Assembly (NCBI RefSeq): GCF_024733565.1
Contig: NZ_JANIOC010000013.1
Location: 1-64,000, forward strand
DNA length: 64,000 bases
From: Rossellomorea sp. SC111
Lineage (GTDB): Bacteria; Bacillota; Bacilli; Bacillales; Bacillaceae_B
Reading direction: 5' to 3'
Within the stretch, counting starts at the first letter, position 1. Each line of letters opens with the position of its first letter. The notes below the pieces were generated by a model, which did not search any database, had not been told where the DNA came from, and saw only the letters and a program-made list of their open reading frames with translations. This document shows, piece by piece, positions 49,499 through 58,937 of this stretch. The position numbers were made by a program, and so were the translations under genes.

Positions 49499-50794
49499 TT
49501 ATCCACCCATAAACGGCCGGATGTATTTTAAATATACGTATATGGTGGAAACAGCTAGGGAGATAACGGTGATTGGAACACCAATCAGTAAGTACTGATG
49601 AAATTTGATCTGTACATTTTCCTTCGACGCAAGTCCGGCAATCACCAGATTGGAAGAAGAGCCGAGAAGTGTACCATTCCCACCAAGGCATGCACCCAGG
49701 GCCAATGACCACCATAAGGGATCCATATTGACCATCCCGAATTCACCGAATTCCTGAATAACGGGGATCATGGCGGCCACAAACGGAATATTATCGACTA
49801 CAGCTGACAATAAGCCTGTTCCCCACAGTATCACAAAGGCCGTTTTCTTCATATCCCCATCCGTCGCCCGCAAAATTTCACGTGCGATTTCATCTATGAA
49901 TCCTGCCTCTTCAATCCCTCCGACCAGGAGGAATAAGCCCATAAAGAAAAAGAGCGTCCCCCATTCCACTTCTCTCAAAATCTTTTCCGGTGGATAAATC
50001 TTCTCGAGGAGCAGCATAAGGAGAACCGCACCGGCAAGGGATACCGTCGTCACATCAAGATGGAACACCGGATATACGGAAAAGCCGACCAATACGAGGG
50101 CAAGGACAAACAGAGACTGAAAGAGTCCATTGTCCCTCTTTAAATATTCATCGGGCTTGATCCCTTTCAGAAGCAGTTTCCTGTCTTCTTTCACGTGCAG
50201 GACTTCCTTATAAATCACACACATGATCAACAACGTCACTACGTAAACCACCAGCACGACAGGTAACAGATTTTCAATGAAGGCATTGAATGTAAAGTGC
50301 TTTACTGCCTGGCCGATCATCATGTTAGGAGGGTCACCTATGAGGGTTGCCGTCCCGCCGATGTTACAAGCCAGGATCGTCATGATTAAGTAGGGGATGG
50401 GCGGAAGTTCAAGGAGCCTGGTCAATTTGAACAAAATCGGAACTAACAACATAGCGATCGTCACGTTCGCTAAAAACGCGGAACCCACCGCCGCCAGGGA
50501 GGAAAATAGGACCAGGAGCGAAAGCCCGTTCCCGTTCACCGATTGAGCGATCCGAATGGCAATGTACTCAAATATCCCCGTTTTGCTTGTAATGGTGACA
50601 ATCAGCATCATGGAAAACAGAAGCGTGATGGTTTTCCAGTCAATATACGTAAATAGCGCCTTCTCGATTGGGAAAGCCCCGATCAGGAGCATGGCAACCC
50701 CACCGGCCATGGCAGCAAGGACACGATTCCATTTCTCAGTCATCAATAGGATGTAAACCGAAACGAACACAATCAATACCATCATCGGAGACAT
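49499..50794 (-). CDS. ArsB/NhaD-family anion or ion transporter
   Basis: 431-residue transporter with 10-12 membrane segments of the ion transporter superfamily. The signature NIGGTATLIGDPPNMMIG and the matching second-half GNGTLLGSSSNLVIAG are the paired substrate-binding repeats of ArsB, NhaD and P-protein types. Substrate undetermined. The ATG at 50794 is 10 bases from GGAGG; a GTG two codons upstream is too close. No arsenic genes are nearby, which makes arsenite export doubtful. Confidence 0.85.
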   Translation of the reverse strand: MSPMMVLIVFVSVYILLMTEKWNRVLAAMAGGVAMLLIGAFPIEKALFTYIDWKTITLLFSMMLIVTITSKTGIFEYIAIRIAQSVNGNGLSLLVLFSSLAAVGSAFLANVTIAMLLVPILFKLTRLLELPPIPYLIMTILACNIGGTATLIGDPPNMMIGQAVKHFTFNAFIENLLPVVLVVYVVTLLIMCVIYKEVLHVKEDRKLLLKGIKPDEYLKRDNGLFQSLFVLALVLVGFSVYPVFHLDVTTVSLAGAVLLMLLLEKIYPPEKILREVEWGTLFFFMGLFLLVGGIEEAGFIDEIAREILRATDGDMKKTAFVILWGTGLLSAVVDNIPFVAAMIPVIQEFGEFGMVNMDPLWWSLALGACLGGNGTLLGSSSNLVIAGLASKENVQIKFHQYLLIGVPITVISLAVSTIYVYLKYIRPFMGG

Positions 50795-50939
50795 GATCAC
50801 TGGCCCTCCTTCTCCAGGAAGTTTCATACTAGTCTATGAGGCTTGACCACAGAAAATTTCTAGTCTTTTTTACTATTGATATGAATATGCTTGTACTAAT
50901 ACGGAATAAAATTATCGATTTAGAAGGGAGAGGACCGTC

Positions 50940-51326
50940 ATCGAAGCGAAAAAAATGGGTGGTGCCGTCCTTTACGGGACGACCACCATATTTGTCATAG
51001 CGATTGCCGCAAGCCTATTATTTTCATTGTTGCTCCGGTTTACCGAACTTACTGAAAGCTCCATCACAATGTTTGTCACGATCATTTCATTTCTATCTTT
51101 GTTTGTTGGTGGATTTATGTCTGGTGGTAAAGGAAAGACAAAAGGCTGGGTGCTTGGAGGGTCGACAGGACTCATTTACACCCTCGTCATTTTCTTGTTT
51201 CAATACCTCGGGTTCGATAGTCTGTTTTCAATGGAACAGCTGATCTATCACGGCTGCTATATCCTGACGGCCATGATGGGGGGAATCCTTGGAGTAAACA
51301 TGAGTGGCGGTCCCAGGGAGAGCTAG
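50940..51326 (+). CDS. yrzE: YrzE-family membrane protein (TIGR04086)
   Basis: About 128 residues with four membrane segments and a basic loop (SGGKGKTKGWVLGGS); the family, TIGR04086, lies next to yajC in bacilli and has no known function. The reading frame has no ATG, GTG or TTG between an in-frame stop (50907) and the ATG at 50955, which itself lacks a ribosome binding site. GGGAGAGG sits 6 bases before an ATC at 50940, giving (M)EAKKMGGAVLYG. The ATC start is inferred; 50955 is the conventional alternative. Confidence 0.8.
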   Translation: MEAKKMGGAVLYGTTTIFVIAIAASLLFSLLLRFTELTESSITMFVTIISFLSLFVGGFMSGGKGKTKGWVLGGSTGLIYTLVIFLFQYLGFDSLFSMEQLIYHGCYILTAMMGGILGVNMSGGPRES

Positions 51327-51335
51327 TCCATCACA

Positions 51336-51397
51336 TAATAAAAAAGGGTCCCTCTTCCACGTGCCTTGGCACATGGAGAGAAACCCTTTTTTATTAT
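51336..51397. terminator. Bidirectional terminator between yrzE and yajC
   Basis: AATAAAAAAGGGT / ACCCTTTTTTATT arms with an inner CCACGTGCC / GGCACATGG stem; T-runs on both exits, convergent genes on either side. It touches the yajC stop. Confidence 0.9.
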
Positions 51398-51666
51398 ACC
51401 TGCTCTGTTTTGATGACTTCCCTGATCGCATTACGATCATATGTAAGACGGCTGCCGTCACCACAAAGGATGACTACTTTACCTTCTTCGATGGCATCGA
51501 TCGATCCGTGTAAACCGCCAATCGTGATGATTCTATCACCTTTCGCAAGCTCATTTTGCATTTTAGAGACTGCTTTTTGACGCTTTTGCTGAGGACGGAT
51601 CAGTAAAAAGTAAAACAGAACGAACATTAATATCAAAGGTAGTATTGTTCCTAAACTTCCTCCCAT
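51394..51666 (-). CDS. yajC: Preprotein translocase subunit YajC (YrbF)
   Basis: Accessory Sec subunit, 90 residues, one membrane segment (about 6-26) with the typical FYFLLIRPQQKRQKAVSKMQNEL and a short cytoplasmic beta domain (LAKGDRIITIGGLHGSI). AGGAGGGG precedes the ATG by 7 bases. It follows tgt by 42 bases, the standard queA-tgt-yajC order. Confidence 0.95.
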   Translation of the reverse strand: MGGSLGTILPLILMFVLFYFLLIRPQQKRQKAVSKMQNELAKGDRIITIGGLHGSIDAIEEGKVVILCGDGSRLTYDRNAIREVIKTEQV

Positions 51667-51708
51667 TCTTTTTCCCCTCCTTTCAATACATTATTTATTT
51701 TATGCTTT

Positions 51709-52881
<1,173 letters not shown>

Positions 52882-52894
52882 TTACAATCATTTA

Positions 52895-53920
52895 TCATTT
52901 AATCAACATCGCATCTCCAAAGCTGAAGAAGCGGTACTTCTCTTTAACGGCGGTTTCATAGGCATGCATCACATTGTCCTGCCCCGCAAAGGCGCTGACC
53001 AGCATGATCAGGGTCGACTTCGGTAAGTGGAAATTGGTGATCAACCCATCAATCCCTTTAAACTCATAGCCTGGATAAATGAAAATATTCGTCCATCCAT
53101 TCTCTTCAACAAACGTCCCATGCTTGGATGCAATGGATTCAAGTGTGCGGGTGGAGGTTGTTCCGACCGTTATGATCTTGCCGCCATTTGCCCTCACCTC
53201 ATTTAAGAGGCGGGCGGTCCCTTCAGATACCTGATAGAACTCGGCATGCATGTCGTGATCCTCAATCGTCTCGACGGAAACCGGCCTGAACGTCCCGAGT
53301 CCCACATGAAGGGTGATGAAAGCGATGTGTACTCCTTTTTCCTTCAACTCATCCAACAGTTCTTCCGTAAAGTGGAGTCCTGCAGTCGGAGCAGCCGCTG
53401 AGCCCCTTTCCCTGGCAAACACCGTCTGGTAGCGGTCCTGTTCGTCCAATCGTTCACGAATGTACGGCGGCAGCGGCATTTCACCCAATTCATCCAATAC
53501 TTCGTAAAAAATCCCTTCATATCTGAATTCAAGGATCCTCCCACCGTGATCCTTCAAGTCGACACAGGTTGCCCTTAATTTGCCGTCACCGAAAACGATT
53601 TCCGTTCCGACACGGATCCGTTTTGCCGGCTTCACAAGCGTCTCCCACTTGTCTCCGTCTTCCTGTTTCAGAAGGAGCACTTCAATATTGGCACCTGTAT
53701 CTTCTTTTTGTCCATAAAGACGTGCCGGCAGTACTCTTGTATCATTCAGCACGAGACAATCCCCTTCTTGTAGGTACTCCGTGATCTGTTTGAAACGGAT
53801 ATGATCCATGGAACCATCTTCTTTATCCAATACCATCAGCCTGCTCCCGGAACGATTCTCAAGAGGAGTCTGGGCAATCAGTTCTTCCGGTAAATGAAAA
53901 TCAAAATCTTCTACTTTCAC
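52895..53920 (-). CDS. queA: S-adenosylmethionine:tRNA ribosyltransferase-isomerase QueA
   Basis: Converts preQ1-34 to epoxyqueuosine using SAM as ribosyl donor. The 341-residue protein shows the standard [22 protein letters not shown] start, [14 protein letters not shown] and [12 protein letters not shown] motifs. It starts at GTG, 6 bases after AGGTGA. Directly upstream of tgt, so consecutive queuosine steps are coexpressed. No preQ1 riboswitch is seen before it. Confidence 0.96.
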   Translation of the reverse strand: MKVEDFDFHLPEELIAQTPLENRSGSRLMVLDKEDGSMDHIRFKQITEYLQEGDCLVLNDTRVLPARLYGQKEDTGANIEVLLLKQEDGDKWETLVKPAKRIRVGTEIVFGDGKLRATCVDLKDHGGRILEFRYEGIFYEVLDELGEMPLPPYIRERLDEQDRYQTVFARERGSAAAPTAGLHFTEELLDELKEKGVHIAFITLHVGLGTFRPVSVETIEDHDMHAEFYQVSEGTARLLNEVRANGGKIITVGTTSTRTLESIASKHGTFVEENGWTNIFIYPGYEFKGIDGLITNFHLPKSTLIMLVSAFAGQDNVMHAYETAVKEKYRFFSFGDAMLIK

Positions 53921-53959
53921 AGTTCGTCACCTGGCTTATGTAAATCTCACTCATGAATC

Positions 53960-54166
53960 CTATTTAAATCTCCCGATGAAATAAAAGACAACGGAAAGTA
54001 TAACACTTATCAGAATAGAAGTCATAAGTGGAAAATAAAATGTCGCATTTTCTTTTTTGATGATGATGTCACCCGGCAGCTTCCCTATTTTGATGAATTG
54101 CATAAGGAAACCGATCACAAGGATGATCGCGCCGATGATCATGACTAATTTAGGCAGCCCTGTCAA
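53960..54166 (-). CDS. Small membrane protein (DUF2905)
   Basis: 68 residues with two membrane segments (about 6-25 and 45-64) separated by [21 protein letters not shown], the defining DUF2905 motif. Function unknown. The TTG start overlaps the ruvB stop by 4 bases and lies about 10 bases after GGAGG. B. subtilis has a similar small gene between ruvB and queA. Confidence 0.87.
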   Translation of the reverse strand: MTGLPKLVMIIGAIILVIGFLMQFIKIGKLPGDIIIKKENATFYFPLMTSILISVILSVVFYFIGRFK

Positions 54167-55164
54167 TGGTCAGGCACCTCCAGTTGGAAATGGTCATACA
54201 CAAGATGGGTGACGATCCTCCCTCTCGGCGTCCGCTGGATGAATCCAATCTGCAAAAGGTATGGCTCGTACACATCTTCAATCGTATGGGACTCCTCGCC
54301 GATGCTCGCGGCAATCGTATCGAGTCCCACTGGTCCACCCCTGAAGCGCTCGATGATCCCTTTAAGGAGCTTATGGTCGATATGATCGAGACCGAGTTTA
54401 TCGACCTGAAGAAGCTCAAGGGCTTCCCGTGAAAGGGTTGTGGTAATATCCCCATTCCCCTTCACCTGGGCAAAATCCCTTACCCTCCTGAGTAGCCGAT
54501 TGGCTATACGAGGGGTCCCTCTTGATCTCCGCGCCAATTCTTCAGAAGCCGTCGCTTCGATTTTCGTGTTCAAAATCGCAGCGGTCCGCTGCACGATTTC
54601 ATTCAACTGTTCTTCATTATAATATTCCAATCGGCATAAAACACCAAATCGATCCCGCAGAGGAGCCGATAATGCACCGGCACGGGTCGTCGCCCCCACC
54701 AGAGTGAAAGGCGGAAGATCCAAACGGACAGACCGGGCACTGGGACCATTGCCGATGACAATATCCAAACAGAAATCTTCCATTGCCGGATAAAGAACCT
54801 CTTCAATCGCCCGGGGCAGCCGGTGGATTTCATCGATGAACAATACGTCACCCGGCTCGAGTGCCGTAAGGACGGCGGCCAGATCTCCCGGTCTCTCGAT
54901 CGCCGGTCCTGAGGTCGTGCGCATGTTCACACCCATCTCATTGGCAATGACGGCGGCCAGGGTCGTTTTCCCTAATCCCGGCGGCCCGTAAAGGAGGACA
55001 TGATCCAGGGTCTCCTGTCTCATCTTTGCCGCTTCGATGAAAACCTCAAGATTATGCTTTACCTTATCTTGCCCAATATATTGTTTTATTGTCTGTGGTC
55101 GCAAGGAATATTCAAAGGAATCTTCATTTAATTCTGATTCACCTGATACGATTCTGTCTTCCAT
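54163..55164 (-). CDS. ruvB: Holliday junction branch migration ATPase RuvB
   Basis: AAA+ motor that drives branch migration together with RuvA. The 333-residue protein has Walker [12 protein letters not shown], Walker [10 protein letters not shown], sensor [20 protein letters not shown] and the C-terminal winged helix ([19 protein letters not shown]). It follows ruvA by 27 bases; the DUF2905 gene overlaps its stop. Confidence 0.97.
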   Translation of the reverse strand: MEDRIVSGESELNEDSFEYSLRPQTIKQYIGQDKVKHNLEVFIEAAKMRQETLDHVLLYGPPGLGKTTLAAVIANEMGVNMRTTSGPAIERPGDLAAVLTALEPGDVLFIDEIHRLPRAIEEVLYPAMEDFCLDIVIGNGPSARSVRLDLPPFTLVGATTRAGALSAPLRDRFGVLCRLEYYNEEQLNEIVQRTAAILNTKIEATASEELARRSRGTPRIANRLLRRVRDFAQVKGNGDITTTLSREALELLQVDKLGLDHIDHKLLKGIIERFRGGPVGLDTIAASIGEESHTIEDVYEPYLLQIGFIQRTPRGRIVTHLVYDHFQLEVPDH

Positions 55165-55191
55165 TTAGACTTCCTCCTTTCATAGCAGTCC

Positions 55192-55803
55192 TTATTTCAA
55201 GAGAAGTTGAAGGGCTTTCCTGATGATTTCATCTGACGTATGCCCTTCCCCTTTCAGTTTAGGGGTGATTTTCTTAATTTCACGTTCAGAATAGCCAAGG
55301 GCTTTAAGGGCAAGGATGGCTTCATCAAATGCCTCATCCTTTCCATGGGATACTTCCGCCTCCTCATGATCCGAGAACAGGCTAGGGAAATAATCAGGCA
55401 CAACATCCTGGAGCTTCCCTTTTAAATCCAAGATCATCTGACGGGCCGTCTTCTTCCCGACACCCGGGAATTTCGTCAGGAAACTTTCATTCTCTTCTTC
55501 AATGGCAGTGATCACCTGCTGCGGGGCGCCTGATGCCAGTATCGCCAAGGCTCCCTTCGGCCCGATCCCCGAAACATTTAATAGTTTCATAAAGAGCAGC
55601 TTCTCTTCGATGGCAAGAAACCCGTAAAGGGCAATAAGATCTTCCCTTACATGCTGATATGTAAAAATCTGAATCTCCTGATTTTGATATTTTGAATACA
55701 CAAATGGATTCGCCGTATATAACTGATACCCGATTCCATTATTCTCCACCACAACATACTCGGGACCCACTTGACTGACTGTCCCCTTTATATATTCATA
55801 CAT
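55192..55803 (-). CDS. ruvA: Holliday junction-binding protein RuvA
   Basis: Binds four-way junctions as a tetramer and recruits RuvB. The 203-residue protein has the N-terminal OB domain ([27 protein letters not shown]), two helix-hairpin-helix motifs ([16 protein letters not shown] and [17 protein letters not shown]), and the C-terminal RuvB-binding domain. GGGGAGAG lies upstream of the ATG. First gene of ruvA-ruvB-DUF2905-queA-tgt-yajC; a 600-base repeat-containing gap separates it from bofC. Confidence 0.96.
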   Translation of the reverse strand: MYEYIKGTVSQVGPEYVVVENNGIGYQLYTANPFVYSKYQNQEIQIFTYQHVREDLIALYGFLAIEEKLLFMKLLNVSGIGPKGALAILASGAPQQVITAIEEENESFLTKFPGVGKKTARQMILDLKGKLQDVVPDYFPSLFSDHEEAEVSHGKDEAFDEAILALKALGYSEREIKKITPKLKGEGHTSDEIIRKALQLLLK

Positions 55804-55929
55804 TCCATTCTCTCCCCATATATACCACTACTTGGTCTTTCATCTTTCATCCATATTCAAAAGACTATTTTGGCAAAGATTGTTGTTTTTGATTATAAGA
55901 TCTGCCTGTGCTCTGTCAATTAGAGTGCG

Positions 55930-56058
55930 CTGGATGGTGAGGGGAACCGCTTCGCTTTCCGGCGGACGAACGGCAGAGCCTCCTCAGCTTAGCCGAACGG
56001 GGTCTCGGCACGCCCGTTTTTCCGCAGGACTCTTCGCAGTTCCCCTCACCATCTTTCA
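55930..56058. repeat. Family-B hairpin repeat, copy B5
   Basis: The strongest copy: GATGGTGAGGGGAAC (55933-55947) pairs perfectly with GTTCCCCTCACCATC (56039-56053). Core motifs TCCGCAGGACTC, GGGGTCTC and GAGCCTCCTC match the family. It lies upstream of ruvA. Confidence 0.88.
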
Positions 56059-56179
56059 AGAGATTTTTCGTGACAGAGCTAAAAAGTCTTTTTCAAATGA
56101 AAATATCCTCTTCCCACCCTAAAAGAGTTTTTTCTAAATTCTTTTGGGAATTCCTTCTTTAAAGAACATATGCTTAGAC

Positions 56180-56208
56180 AGTTGATTGGAGCGGAAATCA
56201 ACTACTAC
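56180..56208. repeat. Family-B remnant B6 (arms joined, core lost)
   Basis: AGTTGATTGGAGCGGAA is followed at once by ATCAACTACTAC, i.e. the left terminal arm joined to the right terminal arm. No core lies between. The rest of the 55804-56413 gap contains only B5 and the bofC terminator. Confidence 0.7.
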
Positions 56209-56375
56209 TTGCTCCTCTAGATATCAATAAACCTTACGAAAAGAACTTATTCAAAAAAACATATAAAATCTATTGTATCATATCACTATTTGATGGGATG
56301 GGAAAGGAAGACCAAAGAGAAACACCTGTTCTAATTTTATCAAAGAATGTGGGTATTGGGCAGAGGATTCTATAA

Positions 56376-56409
56376 ATAAAAAAACCAGTGGCATATGCAC
56401 TGGTTTTTC
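56376..56409 (-). terminator. Intrinsic terminator of bofC
   Basis: AAAAACCAGTG / CACTGGTTTTT stem with TTTTTTTA on the minus strand. Confidence 0.9.
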
Positions 56410-56413
56410 GCTG

Positions 56414-56962
56414 TTATTTAGGTACGGAATAGGGTTTATATTGTTCAAGTACCTCTTCGTACTCCTGCTTCGACTTAATGGGGATGCCTTTGACGAGATC
56501 ATCGTGACGCTTACTCTCAAGCTTCCCTACATCAATCTGGAAGAAGGATTGAATGATTTCCGCCTGTCCGGGTCTGCCGTTAAAGATGGACAGGACACCC
56601 TTATCCGATATGCCGAAATAGCCATTGGTCTTGAGGAGTGGGGAAATATCATCCATCCTCTTCTGGAACACGACTTGTTCTTCCGTCATATCCATCAGCT
56701 GCCAGTCTTCATACGCAGCCCAGAAGTCTTCCATGCTCCAAATCGTTTCCTGCACGATTTCCTCACTCACTTCCCCGTCCAGATACACGCGTTCCAATAT
56801 GACCGTGACCGTATGGGCGGACGCAACCTCAGCAGGGGTTTCGTTCAGCATCTCCAGGGAACTGCCGTCTGCAGCCTGTTTCTCCTCTGTATAAAAAAAC
56901 GTGAAATAAAACGCACCGATTAACAACATCACCATAAACACGATTCGAACCTTCATCGTCAT
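56414..56962 (-). CDS. bofC: Intercompartmental signalling factor BofC
   Basis: Forespore-made protein that inhibits SpoIVB and so tunes pro-sigma-K processing. The 182-residue product has an N-terminal membrane or signal segment (about 6-24) and the BofC core TVTVILERVYLDGEVSEEIVQETIWSMEDFWAAY, ending in FNGRPGQAEIIQSFFQIDVGKLES. The ATG at 56962 follows GAGGTG by 6 bases. Predicted export into the intermembrane space agrees with its known place of action. Confidence 0.9.
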   Translation of the reverse strand: MTMKVRIVFMVMLLIGAFYFTFFYTEEKQAADGSSLEMLNETPAEVASAHTVTVILERVYLDGEVSEEIVQETIWSMEDFWAAYEDWQLMDMTEEQVVFQKRMDDISPLLKTNGYFGISDKGVLSIFNGRPGQAEIIQSFFQIDVGKLESKRHDDLVKGIPIKSKQEYEEVLEQYKPYSVPK

Positions 56963-57072
56963 CGTGATCACCTCGAACTTGATTTATGTAACACTCTATC
57001 CACTAGTCTTACCAAAGCCTGTTGAGAATATCCAACCTGCCCCAAATTTTTCAGGGACGGACCTCCCCCACA

Positions 57073-57111
57073 AAAAAAGACTACCCAAGAGCGTTCACTC
57101 TTTAAGTAGTC
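57073..57111 (-). terminator. Intrinsic terminator of the coxA-like gene
   Basis: GACTAC..AAGAG / CTCTT..GTAGTC stem followed by TTTTTTTG on the minus strand. Confidence 0.88.
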
Positions 57112-57119
57112 CATCCTTG

Positions 57120-57857
57120 TTATCGGTTGATGCGGTCCTTCACTGACCGGAACATATCGTGCATGTCGAAATTGATGGCGTCCCTTGGACCGCCGTCACG
57201 TAAATCATTATCAATGTTTCTCACCCGGCTGAATGTTCCCTCATCTGTCACCACAGAAACCGTTCTTCCATGGAGATAGGGCTGTACTGCTTCTTTCACA
57301 CGGGTTTTTGTTTCCTCGGCTTTACTATGGTCATCCACTTCTATAGCGATGAGGACATCTGAACCATAGGCGACGGCACGCACATCACTGACATTCTTGA
57401 CATTGCCTGTCACGTCCCCTATCTTCTCAGCAAGATCTCCTTCATATGCTGTATAATACGATCTTCTTGCATCACGGGTATTATCATCAAGATGACCATG
57501 ATAATTGGCATCTCCGTGGCTTGCTCGGCCATCCCTTGCTAAGAAATTCTCATCATAATTGGCAAGCGGACGTGAAGGATTCTTTGGATTTCCGTTCTCA
57601 TCCCTCACTTGGAGGAACTGGCGCTTCTTCTGACGGATATCCTGACCCTCTTTACCAACAGAATGATCATACATTTCAGTGAGAGGTCCATCCCTCTCGT
57701 CACGGTTGTCTCCCCCGTGTCCATCGTTGGAGTAGAAGCCGAGTGGTTCGTAGGAGTCTGAATAGCGGTCTTGAGCTTTTTCTTCTCCGCTATTACATGC
57801 AGCAAGACCCAGGGTCATGACGGCTGTTAATGGTACCATGAATAATCGTTTATTCAA
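57120..57857 (-). CDS. YhcN/YlaJ-family sporulation lipoprotein (CoxA position)
   Basis: 245-residue lipoprotein: lipobox LAAC at 18-21, a long hydrophilic segment rich in Asp, Gly, Asn and Arg, and a C-terminal YhcN/YlaJ domain (AEKIGDVTGNVKNVSDVRAVAYGSDVLIAIEV). Located between bofC and safA, the place of B. subtilis coxA (yrbB), a spore cortex protein; the same role is likely but not shown. TTG start with AGGGGG upstream. A terminator follows. Confidence 0.85.
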   Translation of the reverse strand: MNKRLFMVPLTAVMTLGLAACNSGEEKAQDRYSDSYEPLGFYSNDGHGGDNRDERDGPLTEMYDHSVGKEGQDIRQKKRQFLQVRDENGNPKNPSRPLANYDENFLARDGRASHGDANYHGHLDDNTRDARRSYYTAYEGDLAEKIGDVTGNVKNVSDVRAVAYGSDVLIAIEVDDHSKAEETKTRVKEAVQPYLHGRTVSVVTDEGTFSRVRNIDNDLRDGGPRDAINFDMHDMFRSVKDRINR

Positions 57858-57961
57858 GTTACGTTTCCCCCTTCAACCCGATACTTGAGCATTTTTTCTG
57901 CTCACCATTAGGTTGTGAAAGGACATTCTCTTTCATTCGGGTCAATGTTTGGAGACATCCC

Positions 57962-58936
57962 CTACAATTGGGTATTGATCCTTTTCACTTCTCCATGCAG
58001 TTCCTGATTAAATTGCATCCGCCGGGAGAATTGCTGAATCGTCAAGTTCGTTAAATATCCCCATACCCGCTGTTTATACGATTGGTCTTCCCTGATGAAG
58101 CGATTCCACTCCCTGAATACATCGGATGGATACATCAATCCGATGTGAAAGATGAGATGATCACGATAAGTATGGAATGGTTCCATTTCTTTGATATCAC
58201 TGAGGGACCAATTTAAATAGGGCAGAATCCGATTGCAGTACTGCAGATCGTCCGTTATTTCCGTAGAGAGTGACATGAGATCGAAGTCAATCAAATATAC
58301 AATCCCATTCTTTCCCCTTAAGAAATTATGATGCGCCACATCCCCATGTGTGATGCAGTCTCCATATTCCTGGATGCCGACCGATTTTAATTCTTTTAAT
58401 GCCCATTTCCCCCACTCTAAATACGTATACAAATAATAGGGCTGGATGAATGCCTGCAAATAGGGGAGATTATATTGAAACTGCATCAGCCGTTTTTTCC
58501 ATTTTTTCAGCCAATGATAGTGAGGGACCTCTTCTGTCCATGAACCATGGATCGTTTTTGATACGCCATGAAACTTTTTCAATACGTGCAATGCATCTTC
58601 TCTGTCATCCGCCTGGTCGTAATGAATTGCCCTCGAAGTTTCCAGCCACATCGTAATACCGATAGGGGATCCTTCAAATAATAAAAGTTCCCTTTCATGA
58701 ATGGGGTGAAATGGCAGGACATGATAAAACTTTTCACTTAATAGGGTTGAAATCAACCGTTCCTGAAGCAGGAACTTCAACTGATTGGGAAATCGTTTGA
58801 CGAACCATTTCCTCCCAAGGCTTTTCAGCACCCATTTCCCTTCTTTAATCAATTTCAGGGATGCTCCGGGATCATTTAATTTATATCGCAAAAAAGAAAG
58901 GAGACGATGTGAATAATCGTCCCCTCGTACATGCAT
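57962..58936 (-). CDS. Aminoglycoside-phosphotransferase-fold protein, CotS/YutH-like
   Basis: 324-residue kinase-fold protein with the catalytic HGDVAHHNFL (HGDxxxxN, about 215) and metal-binding YLIDFDLMS replacing DFG, plus the ATP-site Lys candidate WFVKRF. It resembles spore coat-associated kinases such as CotS, CotI and YutH more than drug-resistance enzymes. It starts 1 base after the safA stop, with GAGGGATAAG covering that junction, so it is translationally coupled to safA. The substrate is unknown; a spore coat role is inferred from this neighbour. Confidence 0.82.
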   Translation of the reverse strand: MHVRGDDYSHRLLSFLRYKLNDPGASLKLIKEGKWVLKSLGRKWFVKRFPNQLKFLLQERLISTLLSEKFYHVLPFHPIHERELLLFEGSPIGITMWLETSRAIHYDQADDREDALHVLKKFHGVSKTIHGSWTEEVPHYHWLKKWKKRLMQFQYNLPYLQAFIQPYYLYTYLEWGKWALKELKSVGIQEYGDCITHGDVAHHNFLRGKNGIVYLIDFDLMSLSTEITDDLQYCNRILPYLNWSLSDIKEMEPFHTYRDHLIFHIGLMYPSDVFREWNRFIREDQSYKQRVWGYLTNLTIQQFSRRMQFNQELHGEVKRINTQL

Positions 58937-58937
58937 C

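Noticed and set aside
49499-50794. Arsenite efflux pump ArsB
   Set aside because: Only the superfamily motif is present and there is no arsR, arsC or other arsenic gene nearby, so the specific name is not supported.
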